64,000 nucleotides of DNA, from contig NZ_VOGO01000002.1 in NCBI RefSeq assembly GCF_007923355.1, positions 310,001-374,000 of the forward strand. The letters are read 5' to 3'. Position numbers and translations under genes: made by a program. Origin of the DNA: Falsiphaeobacter marinintestinus. GTDB lineage: Bacteria; Pseudomonadota; Alphaproteobacteria; Rhodobacterales; Rhodobacteraceae. Under the pieces are notes generated by a model. It saw nothing but the letters and a program-made list of their open reading frames with translations, was not told the origin of the DNA and did not search any database. Shown in pieces: positions 36,538 through 44,974 of the stretch (its first letter is position 1; each line of letters begins with the position of its first letter).

Positions 36538-36557
36538 CTTGCATTTGCATGTACATG
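36538..36557. promoter_or_regulatory. Putative MarR operator, copy 1
   Basis: CTTGCATTTGCATGTACATG, which matches 16 of 20 positions with copy 2 at 36657. It lies just before the ferredoxin reductase start. The paired copies in one divergent promoter region suggest binding sites for the adjacent MarR protein. Confidence 0.5.
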
Positions 36558-36656
36558 CCGTCAAGGCTGCGCTTTCATTCAAATGAGAAACATCATTTAC
36601 CAACGGTCACAGTGTTTGATGCCCGGCCAGGTTGTCGACACCGCATCACTAAATAA

Positions 36657-36676
36657 CTTGCAAATGCATGTAAAAG
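36657..36676. promoter_or_regulatory. Putative MarR operator, copy 2
   Basis: CTTGCAAATGCATGTAAAAG, direct-repeat partner of the element at 36538 and in the same orientation, 119 bases apart. It lies about 60 bases before the MarR start, where it could control marR and the oxidoreductase genes. Confidence 0.5.
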
Positions 36677-36733
36677 AGTCAGTATTGCAAAAGGCGTCAT
36701 CCGATGCGCCGTTGTTCAGGGAACAGATGTTTC

Positions 36734-37243
36734 ATGGCTCAATCGCTCTCAAATGCTGCAAATGACGGGGTCGATCCAGTCACCGAACTGCCGATTCAGG
36801 AACTGGGTGAGATCGGCCTGAATACCTTTGCGCCGTATCTGATGAACCGGATCATGGGGCGGTATAATGACGATTTGCGGCGCCAGATGTCGTCGCTGGG
36901 GCTGTCCACGCCCAAGATGCGCGCGCTCGCGATCCTGTCTGTGATTGGCGGTCTGCAAATGTCGCGTCTCAGCGTGTATGCCGTGGTCGAACAATCAACC
37001 CTGTCACGTTCGCTGGACGCGTTGGAAGCAGACGGGCTGGTGCGGCGGGAAACCGACCCGGACGACCAGCGGGTCAGCCGGATTTTCATCACCCGCGAGG
37101 GGCGCGAAACCTTTGCGCAGATCTGGCCACATATGGAGGCCGGGTATCAGGCGATGTTTGATGGCGTTTCGGATGCCGAGCGCAGCGTGTTCGTCGCCAC
37201 CCTGCAAAAGATCCTGACCAACGTGCGCCAGCACGACTTCTGA
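36734..37243 (+). CDS. MarR-family transcriptional regulator
   Basis: A 169-residue MarR protein: winged-helix with MSRLSVYAVVEQSTLSRSLDALEADGLVRRETDPDDQRVSRIFIT. The start at 36734 (MAQSLSN) is preferred; an earlier in-frame ATG at 36704 gives a Cys-rich, unlikely N-terminus. It lies between the divergent Rieske operon and the oxidoreductase genes, 16 bases before the latter, and presumably senses an aromatic acid or its CoA ester. The pairing of MarR and a Rieske enzyme recalls the indole-acetate (iac) regulon, where IacR is a MarR protein. Confidence 0.9.
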   Translation: MAQSLSNAANDGVDPVTELPIQELGEIGLNTFAPYLMNRIMGRYNDDLRRQMSSLGLSTPKMRALAILSVIGGLQMSRLSVYAVVEQSTLSRSLDALEADGLVRRETDPDDQRVSRIFITREGRETFAQIWPHMEAGYQAMFDGVSDAERSVFVATLQKILTNVRQHDF

Positions 37244-37259
37244 AAGGAACCCGGAACAG

Positions 37260-39410
37260 ATGGCCGAACGGTCTTTCACAAAAGAAGTTCAGCAACTGCG
37301 CATGGGGGCCGGTGAGACGTTCACCGGCGAGGGTATTCTTGCGATCACCAAGGCTTTGCTGGAAAGCGGCGTCGGATATGTCGGAGGCTATCAGGGCGCG
37401 CCGATTTCGCATCTGATGGATGTGCTCGCCGATGCCGAGGACATCCTGGGCGAACTGGGCGTTCGGTTCGAGGCCAACGCGTCTGAAGCCGCTGCAGGGG
37501 CCACTCTGGCGGCGTCAGTCCACTATCCAATCCGTGGGGCTGTGACCTTCAAAGGGCCCGTCGGGGTTAACGTGGCCTCGGACGCTTTGGCCAACCTCGC
37601 GTCGTCGGGTGTGACAGGCGGGGCAATGGTGATCCTGGGCGAAGACTACGGCGAAGGATCTTCGATCATGCAGGAGCGCAGCCACGGTTTTGCGATGAAG
37701 TCGCAGATCTGGCTGCTGGATCCGCGCCCGAACCTACCGTCCATCGTCGACATGGTGAAACAGGGTTTTGAGCTGTCCGAGGCGTCGAATACGCCCGTCA
37801 TGCTGATGGTGCGCATCCGTGCCTGCCATGTCACCGGGGCGTTCGAGGCCAGCGACAATCAGCGGCCCACCTTGTCAGTGGCCGACGCTTTGGCCAACCC
37901 GCAGCGTAATTTTGAACGGGTTGTGCTGCCGCCATATTCCTACATCCACGAACAGGAAAAAATCACCAAACGTCTGCCTGCGGCACGGGCCTATATCCGC
38001 GACCACGGGCTGAACGAACGCTTTGGTCCCGAAACCGGCAAGGTCGGTCTGGTCATTCAGGGCGGCATGTACAATGGCGTGATCCGTGCGCTTCAGCGAC
38101 TTGGGCTGGCAGATATCAGCGGCCAGACCGCCATCCCGCTATACGTGATGAACGTCACCTATCCGGTTGTTCCGGATGAGTTTCTGGACTTTGCCAACGG
38201 TGTTTCGTCGCTTCTGATCGTCGAAGAAGGCCAGCCTGAATTCATCGAACAGGCTTTTTCGGCTGAACTGTTTCGCGCCGGTCGAACCCTGCCGGTGCAT
38301 GGCAAAGACGTGTTCCCGATGGCGGGCGAATATACGGGCGCGGTCATGCTGGATGCGATCACCGAATGCCTGAAACTGGAAGCCCCCGAACTGTTGCCGG
38401 GCCCGGTTCGCGCGCCCAATGCAGAACTGCCCCAGATCCCTGATCTGACCCCCATAGTGCCGGTGCGCCCGCCCGGATTTTGTACCGGATGCCCGGAACG
38501 CCCGATCTTTGCCGCCATGAAGCTTGTCGAAGAAGATCTGGGTCAACATCAGATCTCTGGTGATATCGGGTGCAATCTGTTCTCGGCCCTGCCGCCGTTC
38601 GAGATCGGGGGGCAGACCATGGGGTATGGGCTTGGCCCGGCGTCAAACGCAGCGTTCAGCGGCGGCGGCGAAAAGCGCGCGATTTCGTTTCTGGGCGATG
38701 GCGGGTTCTGGCACAACGGGTTGACCAGTTCGATCGGCAACATGGTTTACAACAAATCCGACGCGGTCGCGGTTATCATCGACAACTATTATTCCGCCGC
38801 CACAGGTGGGCAGGATGTGTTGTCGTCGCGGGCTGACAATGCGTCCCGATCCACCAACAACTCTATTGCTGACGCGGTGCGCGGCATCGGCGTGAAATGG
38901 GTGCGCGAGCTGGACGATACCTATGACGTCGGCAAGATGCGCGCCACGCTGAACGAGGCTTTGACGACGCCTTATGACGGACCCAAGGTGATCATCGCGT
39001 CCTCGGAATGCATGCTGAACAAACAGCGCCGCGAGCGCCCGTTGCGCAATGCTGCGATCCGGGATGGGCGGCGGGTCGATGTGCCAAGGTTTGGCGTTGA
39101 TGAGGACGTTTGCACCGGAGATCACGCCTGTATGCGCCTGTCGGGCTGTCCTTCTCTCAGTCTTAAAACACTGGACGATCCGCTGCGCGACGACCCGGTT
39201 GCCAGTATTGATCACACCTGTGTCGGATGCGGAAACTGCGGCGAAGTTGCCGATGCGGCGATCCTGTGCCCGTCTTTTTATCGCGCTGATGTGGTGCATA
39301 ATCCGAGCGGTCTGGAACGCTGGATGGCCGACCGACGGGCCGGGGTGCGCAGCTGGCTGCAAGCCCGCCGTGATCGCAAGCGGCTCAGTTTTTCGGGGGC
39401 CACAGAATGA
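37260..39410 (+). CDS. iorA: Indolepyruvate:ferredoxin oxidoreductase alpha-type subunit
   Basis: A 716-residue thiamine-diphosphate enzyme subunit. N-terminal pyrimidine-binding domain (YVGGYQGAPISHLMD, the FEANASEAAAG Glu), central TPP/Mg domain (GDIGCNLFS, GDGGFWHNG, with AVAVIIDNYYSAATGGQ), and a C-terminal two-[4Fe-4S] ferredoxin (CTGDHACMRLSGC and CVGCGNCGEVADAAILC). Oxidatively decarboxylates arylpyruvates (indolepyruvate, phenylpyruvate) to arylacetyl-CoA, reducing ferredoxin. Length and domain order match IorA-like enzymes of aerobic bacteria. Coupled to the beta gene by a four-base overlap. Confidence 0.9.
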   Translation: MAERSFTKEVQQLRMGAGETFTGEGILAITKALLESGVGYVGGYQGAPISHLMDVLADAEDILGELGVRFEANASEAAAGATLAASVHYPIRGAVTFKGPVGVNVASDALANLASSGVTGGAMVILGEDYGEGSSIMQERSHGFAMKSQIWLLDPRPNLPSIVDMVKQGFELSEASNTPVMLMVRIRACHVTGAFEASDNQRPTLSVADALANPQRNFERVVLPPYSYIHEQEKITKRLPAARAYIRDHGLNERFGPETGKVGLVIQGGMYNGVIRALQRLGLADISGQTAIPLYVMNVTYPVVPDEFLDFANGVSSLLIVEEGQPEFIEQAFSAELFRAGRTLPVHGKDVFPMAGEYTGAVMLDAITECLKLEAPELLPGPVRAPNAELPQIPDLTPIVPVRPPGFCTGCPERPIFAAMKLVEEDLGQHQISGDIGCNLFSALPPFEIGGQTMGYGLGPASNAAFSGGGEKRAISFLGDGGFWHNGLTSSIGNMVYNKSDAVAVIIDNYYSAATGGQDVLSSRADNASRSTNNSIADAVRGIGVKWVRELDDTYDVGKMRATLNEALTTPYDGPKVIIASSECMLNKQRRERPLRNAAIRDGRRVDVPRFGVDEDVCTGDHACMRLSGCPSLSLKTLDDPLRDDPVASIDHTCVGCGNCGEVADAAILCPSFYRADVVHNPSGLERWMADRRAGVRSWLQARRDRKRLSFSGATE

Positions 39411-40966
39411 ACGTGCAATCGCTTGGCATCGCGCCCGCCGACGCCGATACATCGCGGGCCATTCTGAAAGTGGTCATCATGGCCGTAGGCGGGCAGGGCG
39501 GCGGTGTGCTGAGCGGCTGGATCGAGGCTGCGGCCCGTCTGGATGGGCGCGCGGTGCAGATGACTTCGGTTGCCGGTGTCGCGCAACGCACGGGTGCCAC
39601 GATCTATTACATCGAAATCGCGCCGGAAGGGTCGGACATCCCGGTCTTTTCGCTTGCTCCGGCGGCGGGTGACGTCGACGTGCTGATTGCGGCGGAAATG
39701 ATGGAAGCCGGACGGGCGATCCAACGCGGTTTCGTCACCCCGGACCGGACCACTCTGATTGCCTCGACACACCGGGCGCTGGCCGTGTCGGAAAAGGTCG
39801 TGCCGGGGGATGGGGTTGCGCAGTCGGATGCGGTGCGCGGCGCCGCCGAAATCGCCTCCGCCCGGTTGATCATGGCGGATATGGAGGGGCTGGCCGTGTC
39901 GGCGGGGTCGGTGATCTCGGCCAGCTTGCTGGGCGCTTTGGCGGCCTCAGGCGCGCTGCCTTTCGCGCGCGAGACCTATGAAACCGCCATCAGGAACGCG
40001 CAAAAAGGCGTCGACGCGAGCCTTGCGGCATTCGCAGCAGGGTTTGATGCGGCGCTGGCCGATCCGGACGGTACACTGGCGTCACCAAAGCCAAGTGCCA
40101 GCACACAGCCACAGGGCCCGGATGCGCTGATTGACAAATGGCAGGCGTTGGTTGCGCGTGTGGCCGGGTATCCCGGACCAATCCAAGACATCACAATGGC
40201 CGGGCTTAGAAAGGTCGTTGAATTTCAGGACGCAGACTATGGGGCGACCTATCTGGACCGGTTTGAAACGATCCTGGCTTTGGAGGGCGCGCACGCAGAC
40301 CCGGTTCTGAGTCAGGAGGCCGCCAAACACATCGCGAACGCCATGGCCTATGATGATGTCATCGGCGTGGCCGACAAAAAGACCCGGCAATCCCGGTTCG
40401 ACCGGATTGACACCGAAATGCGCCAGACCAACACCCAGGTGATGCAGTTGACCGAATACATGCACCCACGTGCCGAGGAAATCGTCGGCCTGATGCCGGC
40501 GCGGCTGGGACACTGGGCCGGGGCACGCCCAAAGGTGATGGGTGGTGTCGACTGGCTGTTCAACCGGGGGCGGCGGATCCGTTCTGACGGCATCATCGGG
40601 TTTGGCATGCTTTATGCCGTCGCGGGGCTGCGCCGGTTTCGCCTTGGCTCGCTCCGACACGCGATAGAGGTTGAGCATATCGAAAGCTGGCTGGAGCGGG
40701 TGCGCGAAACCGCAGACCGCGACTATGCGCTGGCGGTCGAAATCGTCAAATGCCGTCGGCTGATCAAGGGCTATTCCGATACACATGCGCGTGGGCTGTC
40801 CAAGTTTGACCGCGTTCTGGCGGGGGCCGATCTGGTTAATGGCCGGGATGACGCCGCCGACTGGGTTCGCCGCCTGCGCGAGGCCGCGCTTCAGGATGAA
40901 GCGGGGACAGCCTTGGATGGTGCGATGGAGACCGTGCACAGTTTTACTGAGACATCTGACCTGTAA
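39407..40966 (+). CDS. iorB: Indolepyruvate:ferredoxin oxidoreductase beta-type subunit with extra C-terminal domain
   Basis: A 519-residue protein. Residues about 20-200 are the gamma/POR domain (AVGGQGGGVLSGWIEAAARLDG, TSVAGVAQRTGAT). The remaining 300 residues form the DUF6537-like helical extension found in long IorB proteins. Together with the preceding subunit it makes arylacetyl-CoA. Its stop is followed by about 410 bases with no gene. Confidence 0.87.
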   Translation: MNVQSLGIAPADADTSRAILKVVIMAVGGQGGGVLSGWIEAAARLDGRAVQMTSVAGVAQRTGATIYYIEIAPEGSDIPVFSLAPAAGDVDVLIAAEMMEAGRAIQRGFVTPDRTTLIASTHRALAVSEKVVPGDGVAQSDAVRGAAEIASARLIMADMEGLAVSAGSVISASLLGALAASGALPFARETYETAIRNAQKGVDASLAAFAAGFDAALADPDGTLASPKPSASTQPQGPDALIDKWQALVARVAGYPGPIQDITMAGLRKVVEFQDADYGATYLDRFETILALEGAHADPVLSQEAAKHIANAMAYDDVIGVADKKTRQSRFDRIDTEMRQTNTQVMQLTEYMHPRAEEIVGLMPARLGHWAGARPKVMGGVDWLFNRGRRIRSDGIIGFGMLYAVAGLRRFRLGSLRHAIEVEHIESWLERVRETADRDYALAVEIVKCRRLIKGYSDTHARGLSKFDRVLAGADLVNGRDDAADWVRRLREAALQDEAGTALDGAMETVHSFTETSDL

Positions 40967-41379
40967 ACCGACGCAGGGCGTGACCAAAGCTGCCCCACAT
41001 ACCGGTCTTTGGTTAGATGGTTCTGATGGTCCGGACTGAGGGATAAAGCCGGCTTATGCATTTGCAGCCATTGCTGACGCAGCATTTCGTTGCAATCGCA
41101 GAAAGTTTACCACTGCAATGGAGCCCGTGTCGTCCAAGCAATCGTTCGATGCGCCCAAACCCGGTGGACTGCAAGCCAACCTTTCGCCGCGCTAGACATC
41201 AGCGCCGCGCTGTCCGCTCAGTATCGTGGTTGAACAAGTGACTGATGTCTGACGGCATGTACCTCTGGAATCGCCGTAGATGCACTGGGCTGGTCTGAGC
41301 TCAAGCCAACAGATTGCTGCAATGCGACCCATGTCAGTTTCAGGGAGGAGCCTTGGTAGCGGCATCGCTCTTGGTCAGA
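40967..41379. other. Non-coding stretch after iorB
   Basis: 413 bases with no convincing gene. A 61-codon frame at 41056-41241 has low-complexity, Arg-rich composition and no ribosome site. It may be decayed sequence; no repeat or mobile-element end was recognised. Confidence 0.5.
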
Positions 41380-42333
41380 TCAAAGCTTCCAGTCAAACCC
41401 GGTTGCTCCTTCGGATGCTTGCCACAGCTTCGTCATGACCGGCTTGTCATAAGCGTGGGGGTTCAGTGTGCCCTTGCCGACCGGACCGACAGCTTCCATC
41501 CGACCTGTCGGTCCATAGAGGGCGCGTTGATCCGTCAAGGCCTCTTCGGTCGCGCACATGACCTCGGGATAAGATCCTTGCTCTGCGGTCTGAACCATCG
41601 GTGTCTTGGTCATAAGCCACCAGATGAACCTCATCGTCCGGCTGCCGCTGGTTGTGATGAGGGACGTCGCTGAGGAGCCGGGGTGGCAGACATAGACTTC
41701 GACATCGGTTCGCCCGGCGGCTGCCAGCCTATCCTGCAATTCGTAAGCGAACATCATTTGCGCAAGCTTGCTTTGTGAATAGGCGGTGTTCGGGCTATAG
41801 CCCTCATTCCAGTTCATGTCGTCGAACTTGATCGTCTTCAGCCCCATGTTGTAGCCTAGGCTGGCCACGACAACGATCCGGCCCTTGGATTTCGCGATCC
41901 GGTCAAACAGCAGACCGCAAAGCAGGAAATGACCGTAATGGTTCGTGCCAAGCTGGCTTTCGAACCCATCAACAGTCAGTTTGCGCGTCGGCACCTGGGC
42001 TATAGCGGCGTTGCAGATCAGCGCGTCGATCCGGAGGAAATTCTGCAGCACCTCTGATGCAGCTTCGCGCACGCTGGCGAGAGCGGCGAGGTCCATGCGA
42101 ACGAAACTCACATCGGCCCGGTCCCCGAATTCTGTCTTCAGTTGCGCGACCGCCGCCTTGGACTTCTCAACCGAGCGGTTCAGCATTACCACCTTCGCAC
42201 CTTTTTTGAGCAGCGTCCGCGCCGCCTGAAATCCGGCGCCTGAATTGGCGCCTGTGATCAGGTAGGTCTTGCCATCAAGCTTGCCTAGGCGGTCGGGGGT
42301 CCAGCCTTTCGATCCGAAAGTGGTGTCTGGCAT
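41380..42333 (-). CDS. SDR-family oxidoreductase (retinol-dehydrogenase-like)
   Basis: A 317-residue SDR of the protochlorophyllide/retinol dehydrogenase type: TGANSGAGFQAARTLLKKGA cofactor region, CNAAIAQVP, VVVASLGYNM and the YSQSKLAQ active-site Tyr/Lys. Start 42333 is chosen because GGAGA lies six bases upstream; an ATG at 42339 is also in frame. Divergent from an AraC regulator, a common pairing for aldehyde- or ketone-reducing SDRs under stress control. Confidence 0.88.
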   Translation of the reverse strand: MPDTTFGSKGWTPDRLGKLDGKTYLITGANSGAGFQAARTLLKKGAKVVMLNRSVEKSKAAVAQLKTEFGDRADVSFVRMDLAALASVREAASEVLQNFLRIDALICNAAIAQVPTRKLTVDGFESQLGTNHYGHFLLCGLLFDRIAKSKGRIVVVASLGYNMGLKTIKFDDMNWNEGYSPNTAYSQSKLAQMMFAYELQDRLAAAGRTDVEVYVCHPGSSATSLITTSGSRTMRFIWWLMTKTPMVQTAEQGSYPEVMCATEEALTDQRALYGPTGRMEAVGPVGKGTLNPHAYDKPVMTKLWQASEGATGFDWKL

Positions 42334-42502
42334 TGTCATTCTCCGGTTGGCATCGGCATACAAGCCGCACGATATGTGTTTCCTTTGAGGTTTTGCAGAT
42401 AACTCTCATCGCCGCACTCGCACAGGCGAGATCGTCGCGAATACTTGCCTGATCGTCTCAAGGTGGTTGCCAAGGCCGTTTGTTGGTCCTTAGATCGCTT
42501 AG

Positions 42503-43396
42503 ATGAGCAAGGATCAGATCATACGTCTTATCGCAACCCGAACCGAAACGGACGGCCTGACGGAGACGGGAATCAAGGGCGTGCGCCTGTTTCGCGCCAC
42601 GCATGCAATTCCGTGCGTCCCGGCCGTCTATGATCCTTGCGTTGTAGCCATCGCAAGTGGGGCAAAAGAAGCGATTTTGGATGGACAGAGATATATCTAC
42701 GATGACAGCCAATACCTGTGCTGCCCGATGTCGATGCCGGTCAAAGCGGGCGCGCCCTATTCATCCCCCGAAAATCCTCTCTATGGCGTGTTAATTTCTT
42801 TGGACCCGCGTGTGATGTCGCAAATGACGATGGAGATGGAAAACGCGGGAGGCGATCGGCCAACGGTCAAAGGCGACTTGCGAACGCAGGGGATCAGGCT
42901 CGCCCGTTGGGACGAAAGTTTCACCGAAGCGCTGCTGCGGCTGTTGCAGCTTGGGGCCAGCAATACGGATACGGCGGTCCTTGGGGAAGCACGGTTGCGG
43001 GAGGTGTGTTACGCGATCCTGAAGGGCGAGGCGGGTATCTTTGCAAGGCAAGCCTTTGGTGCCGGAAATGCCATTGCGCGGTCCATCGCGCATGTGTCTT
43101 CAAATCTTGATGTACCGATCTCCGTTGACGACATGGCAAACCGCGCAGGCATGAGCCGGGCCGTCTTTCATCGCAAGTTCAAGCAGGTCACAACGATGGC
43201 TCCAATCCAGTTCGTGAAATCCATGCGTCTCAACAACGCTGCGATGAAGATCGCGGGCGGCATGCCAGTCAACGAAGCCGCGATCGACGTCGGCTATGTA
43301 AGCCCGTCCCAATTCAGCCGCGAGTTCAAACGCATGTATGGCCAGTCGCCAAGGCAATGGGGCGAAGCTCAGCACCGTCCGATGGGAGTTGTTTGA
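42503..43396 (+). CDS. AraC-family transcriptional regulator
   Basis: A 297-residue regulator with the AraC_N domain (GAKEAILDGQRYIYDDSQYL) and a C-terminal double helix-turn-helix (SVDDMANRAGMSRAVFHRKFKQVT, then NEAAIDVGYVSPSQFSREFKRMYGQSP). Divergent from the SDR gene, which it probably activates. No ligand known. Confidence 0.92.
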   Translation: MSKDQIIRLIATRTETDGLTETGIKGVRLFRATHAIPCVPAVYDPCVVAIASGAKEAILDGQRYIYDDSQYLCCPMSMPVKAGAPYSSPENPLYGVLISLDPRVMSQMTMEMENAGGDRPTVKGDLRTQGIRLARWDESFTEALLRLLQLGASNTDTAVLGEARLREVCYAILKGEAGIFARQAFGAGNAIARSIAHVSSNLDVPISVDDMANRAGMSRAVFHRKFKQVTTMAPIQFVKSMRLNNAAMKIAGGMPVNEAAIDVGYVSPSQFSREFKRMYGQSPRQWGEAQHRPMGVV

Positions 43397-43504
43397 GACT
43401 GTTCTTGCGGGCCGGGTCGGCCAGAAGTCGGACAATTATGTGGAAATGCCGAACGGCAGGGTGAGCGGGCCATTGGGTGTTTTGTCTTTGGTTCAACCCT
43501 GACC

Positions 43505-44173
43505 TCAGATATCCTTTACGCGATACATCTTCGGGAGTCGTAACTTTGCTTCCACTATGCGATCATGCAGAGCGTCCGAGATAAAAACATTTGGCGACCT
43601 AAGCTTCTTTTCGCGCCAAAGATGGGCAGAGTTGTCGGTTCTCAATGCGAGGCCTGAAATATACTTTTTCGTATCGTCCCGGACGTTGAAGCGTCCTCTG
43701 CGTTCGTGCCACACCTCTTTGTCACTTGCATCTGGATCAAACGCGTTCAGATGCTTTCCTATGACAAGACCAAAGAAGTTCTTTTCATAGGGATCACCAT
43801 TTTTGTACTGAAGCCGAATGGGCCACATCTGGTGTTTATCCGGTTCTATCGTCTCGATGATCGTCTTCAATGCCTGATCCACGGCCAAAAGACGGCTTGT
43901 CAATTTGATCAATGACCCCAAAAGCTTGCGCGGTGGGCTGCCCTGAAACCCAAACGTCTTGGGCTGTTCTTGCGGCGTAAGAGGCCCCAGATCTTTGGTA
44001 AATTTCTCTGAAGGGTAAGACGGCATCATCCGCCCGCCAAAGGTGACCGCCTCACGTTCAGCGTCGCTCATGTCGGTATCATAATGATGCTGAAGGGCTT
44101 CTTCCCAGCCGACATAGTCGCCATTTGCCCAAAACTCACCTTCACCTTTCGGCTCGTTGATTGCCCATGTCAT
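43505..44173 (-). CDS. Imm11-like (DUF1629) protein
   Basis: A 222-residue protein with no signal peptide. The C-terminal half has features reminiscent of the Imm11/DUF1629 family: a charged core, HLWREKKLRSPNVFISDALHDRIVEAKL, which recalls the family's typical WR...iSD.l pattern. Members are predicted immunity proteins for polymorphic toxins. No toxin, Rhs or secretion gene lies beside it here, so this is an orphan if the family call is right. The N-terminal half has no recognised motif. Confidence 0.45.
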   Translation of the reverse strand: MTWAINEPKGEGEFWANGDYVGWEEALQHHYDTDMSDAEREAVTFGGRMMPSYPSEKFTKDLGPLTPQEQPKTFGFQGSPPRKLLGSLIKLTSRLLAVDQALKTIIETIEPDKHQMWPIRLQYKNGDPYEKNFFGLVIGKHLNAFDPDASDKEVWHERRGRFNVRDDTKKYISGLALRTDNSAHLWREKKLRSPNVFISDALHDRIVEAKLRLPKMYRVKDI

Positions 44174-44335
44174 TGCGACGTCCCTAGCTTTCGCGCCATT
44201 TCATTTTCAGAAAAGCGGACATTCATTCAGATAGCAACTGCGGTCAATTCGCGCTCAAACCTGTCGTCCGGCTCGGGGGGGGTTGTGGGCGCGTTGAGCG
44301 GCTGTTGTGTCATCCGGACCAGCCCCTGAACGCCC

Positions 44336-44830
44336 TTAACCAACCCCGTCGATGATCTTGTTGAGCGTGGCCAGCAAAGCCTGTTGTTCGGCGCTGTCCA
44401 GACCTTCAAGCAGGGCATTGGCCGCAATTTGTGCGCGTGGCTTGATCGTGTTCAGCGTGGTCTGCCCCTCGGGCGTCAGGCCAACGCATTTCTTGCGTGT
44501 GTCGCGGGGATGCCCCCAGCGGGCGATCAGGCCTTTTTCCTCAAGTATCCCGATAACCAGCGCATTGGTCGAACGGTCAATGTCCAGAAGCTGCGACAGC
44601 TCTCCCTGGGTCATCTCGCCGACTTGTCCCAGCACGAACAGAACATCGTACTGGCGCAGGGTGATTCCGGTGTCCGCGCAGGCGTCTTCGAACAGGCTGG
44701 ATGTGTTCTGCAGGCAGCGTCGCAACAGATACCCGGGGCGACTGCGCAGGCTTTGCTTGGCCTTGGCCAGATGCCGCGCGTGATCGGCCCTGACTGGATT
44801 ATCTTTTGTTTTCATCCGGTTTTCCTGCAT
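44336..44830 (-). CDS. MarR-family transcriptional regulator
   Basis: A 164-residue MarR regulator: ITLRQYDVLFVLGQVGEMTQGELSQLLDIDRSTNALVIGILEEKGLIARWGHPRDTRKK is the winged helix. Start 44830 and 44815 are both in frame with plausible ribosome sites. Divergent from the TauD-type dioxygenase gene, whose promoter carries two tandem near-identical sites (44890-44929). Confidence 0.9.
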   Translation of the reverse strand: MQENRMKTKDNPVRADHARHLAKAKQSLRSRPGYLLRRCLQNTSSLFEDACADTGITLRQYDVLFVLGQVGEMTQGELSQLLDIDRSTNALVIGILEEKGLIARWGHPRDTRKKCVGLTPEGQTTLNTIKPRAQIAANALLEGLDSAEQQALLATLNKIIDGVG

Positions 44831-44889
44831 GGCTCACCCTGTTGCTTCGCCATTTCAGCACAGTCGCGCGATCGCGACCAGCAAATTCG

Positions 44890-44929
44890 TTTGACATATG
44901 ACGATATATTGTTTGATGTCTGACGATAT
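44890..44929 (+). promoter_or_regulatory. Tandem 18-base direct repeat in the MarR/TauD promoter region
   Basis: TTTGACATATGACGATAT (44890-44907) and TTTGATGTCTGACGATAT (44912-44929) agree at 15 of 18 positions and are 22 bases apart start to start, about two helical turns. Direct repeats on one face of DNA between a MarR gene and its divergent target suggest two cooperative operator sites. The second copy ends 45 bases before the dioxygenase start. Confidence 0.55.
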
Positions 44930-44974
44930 TCAGGCACCAGACCAAATCTCTGACCAGTTTAGGAGGACACCCAG

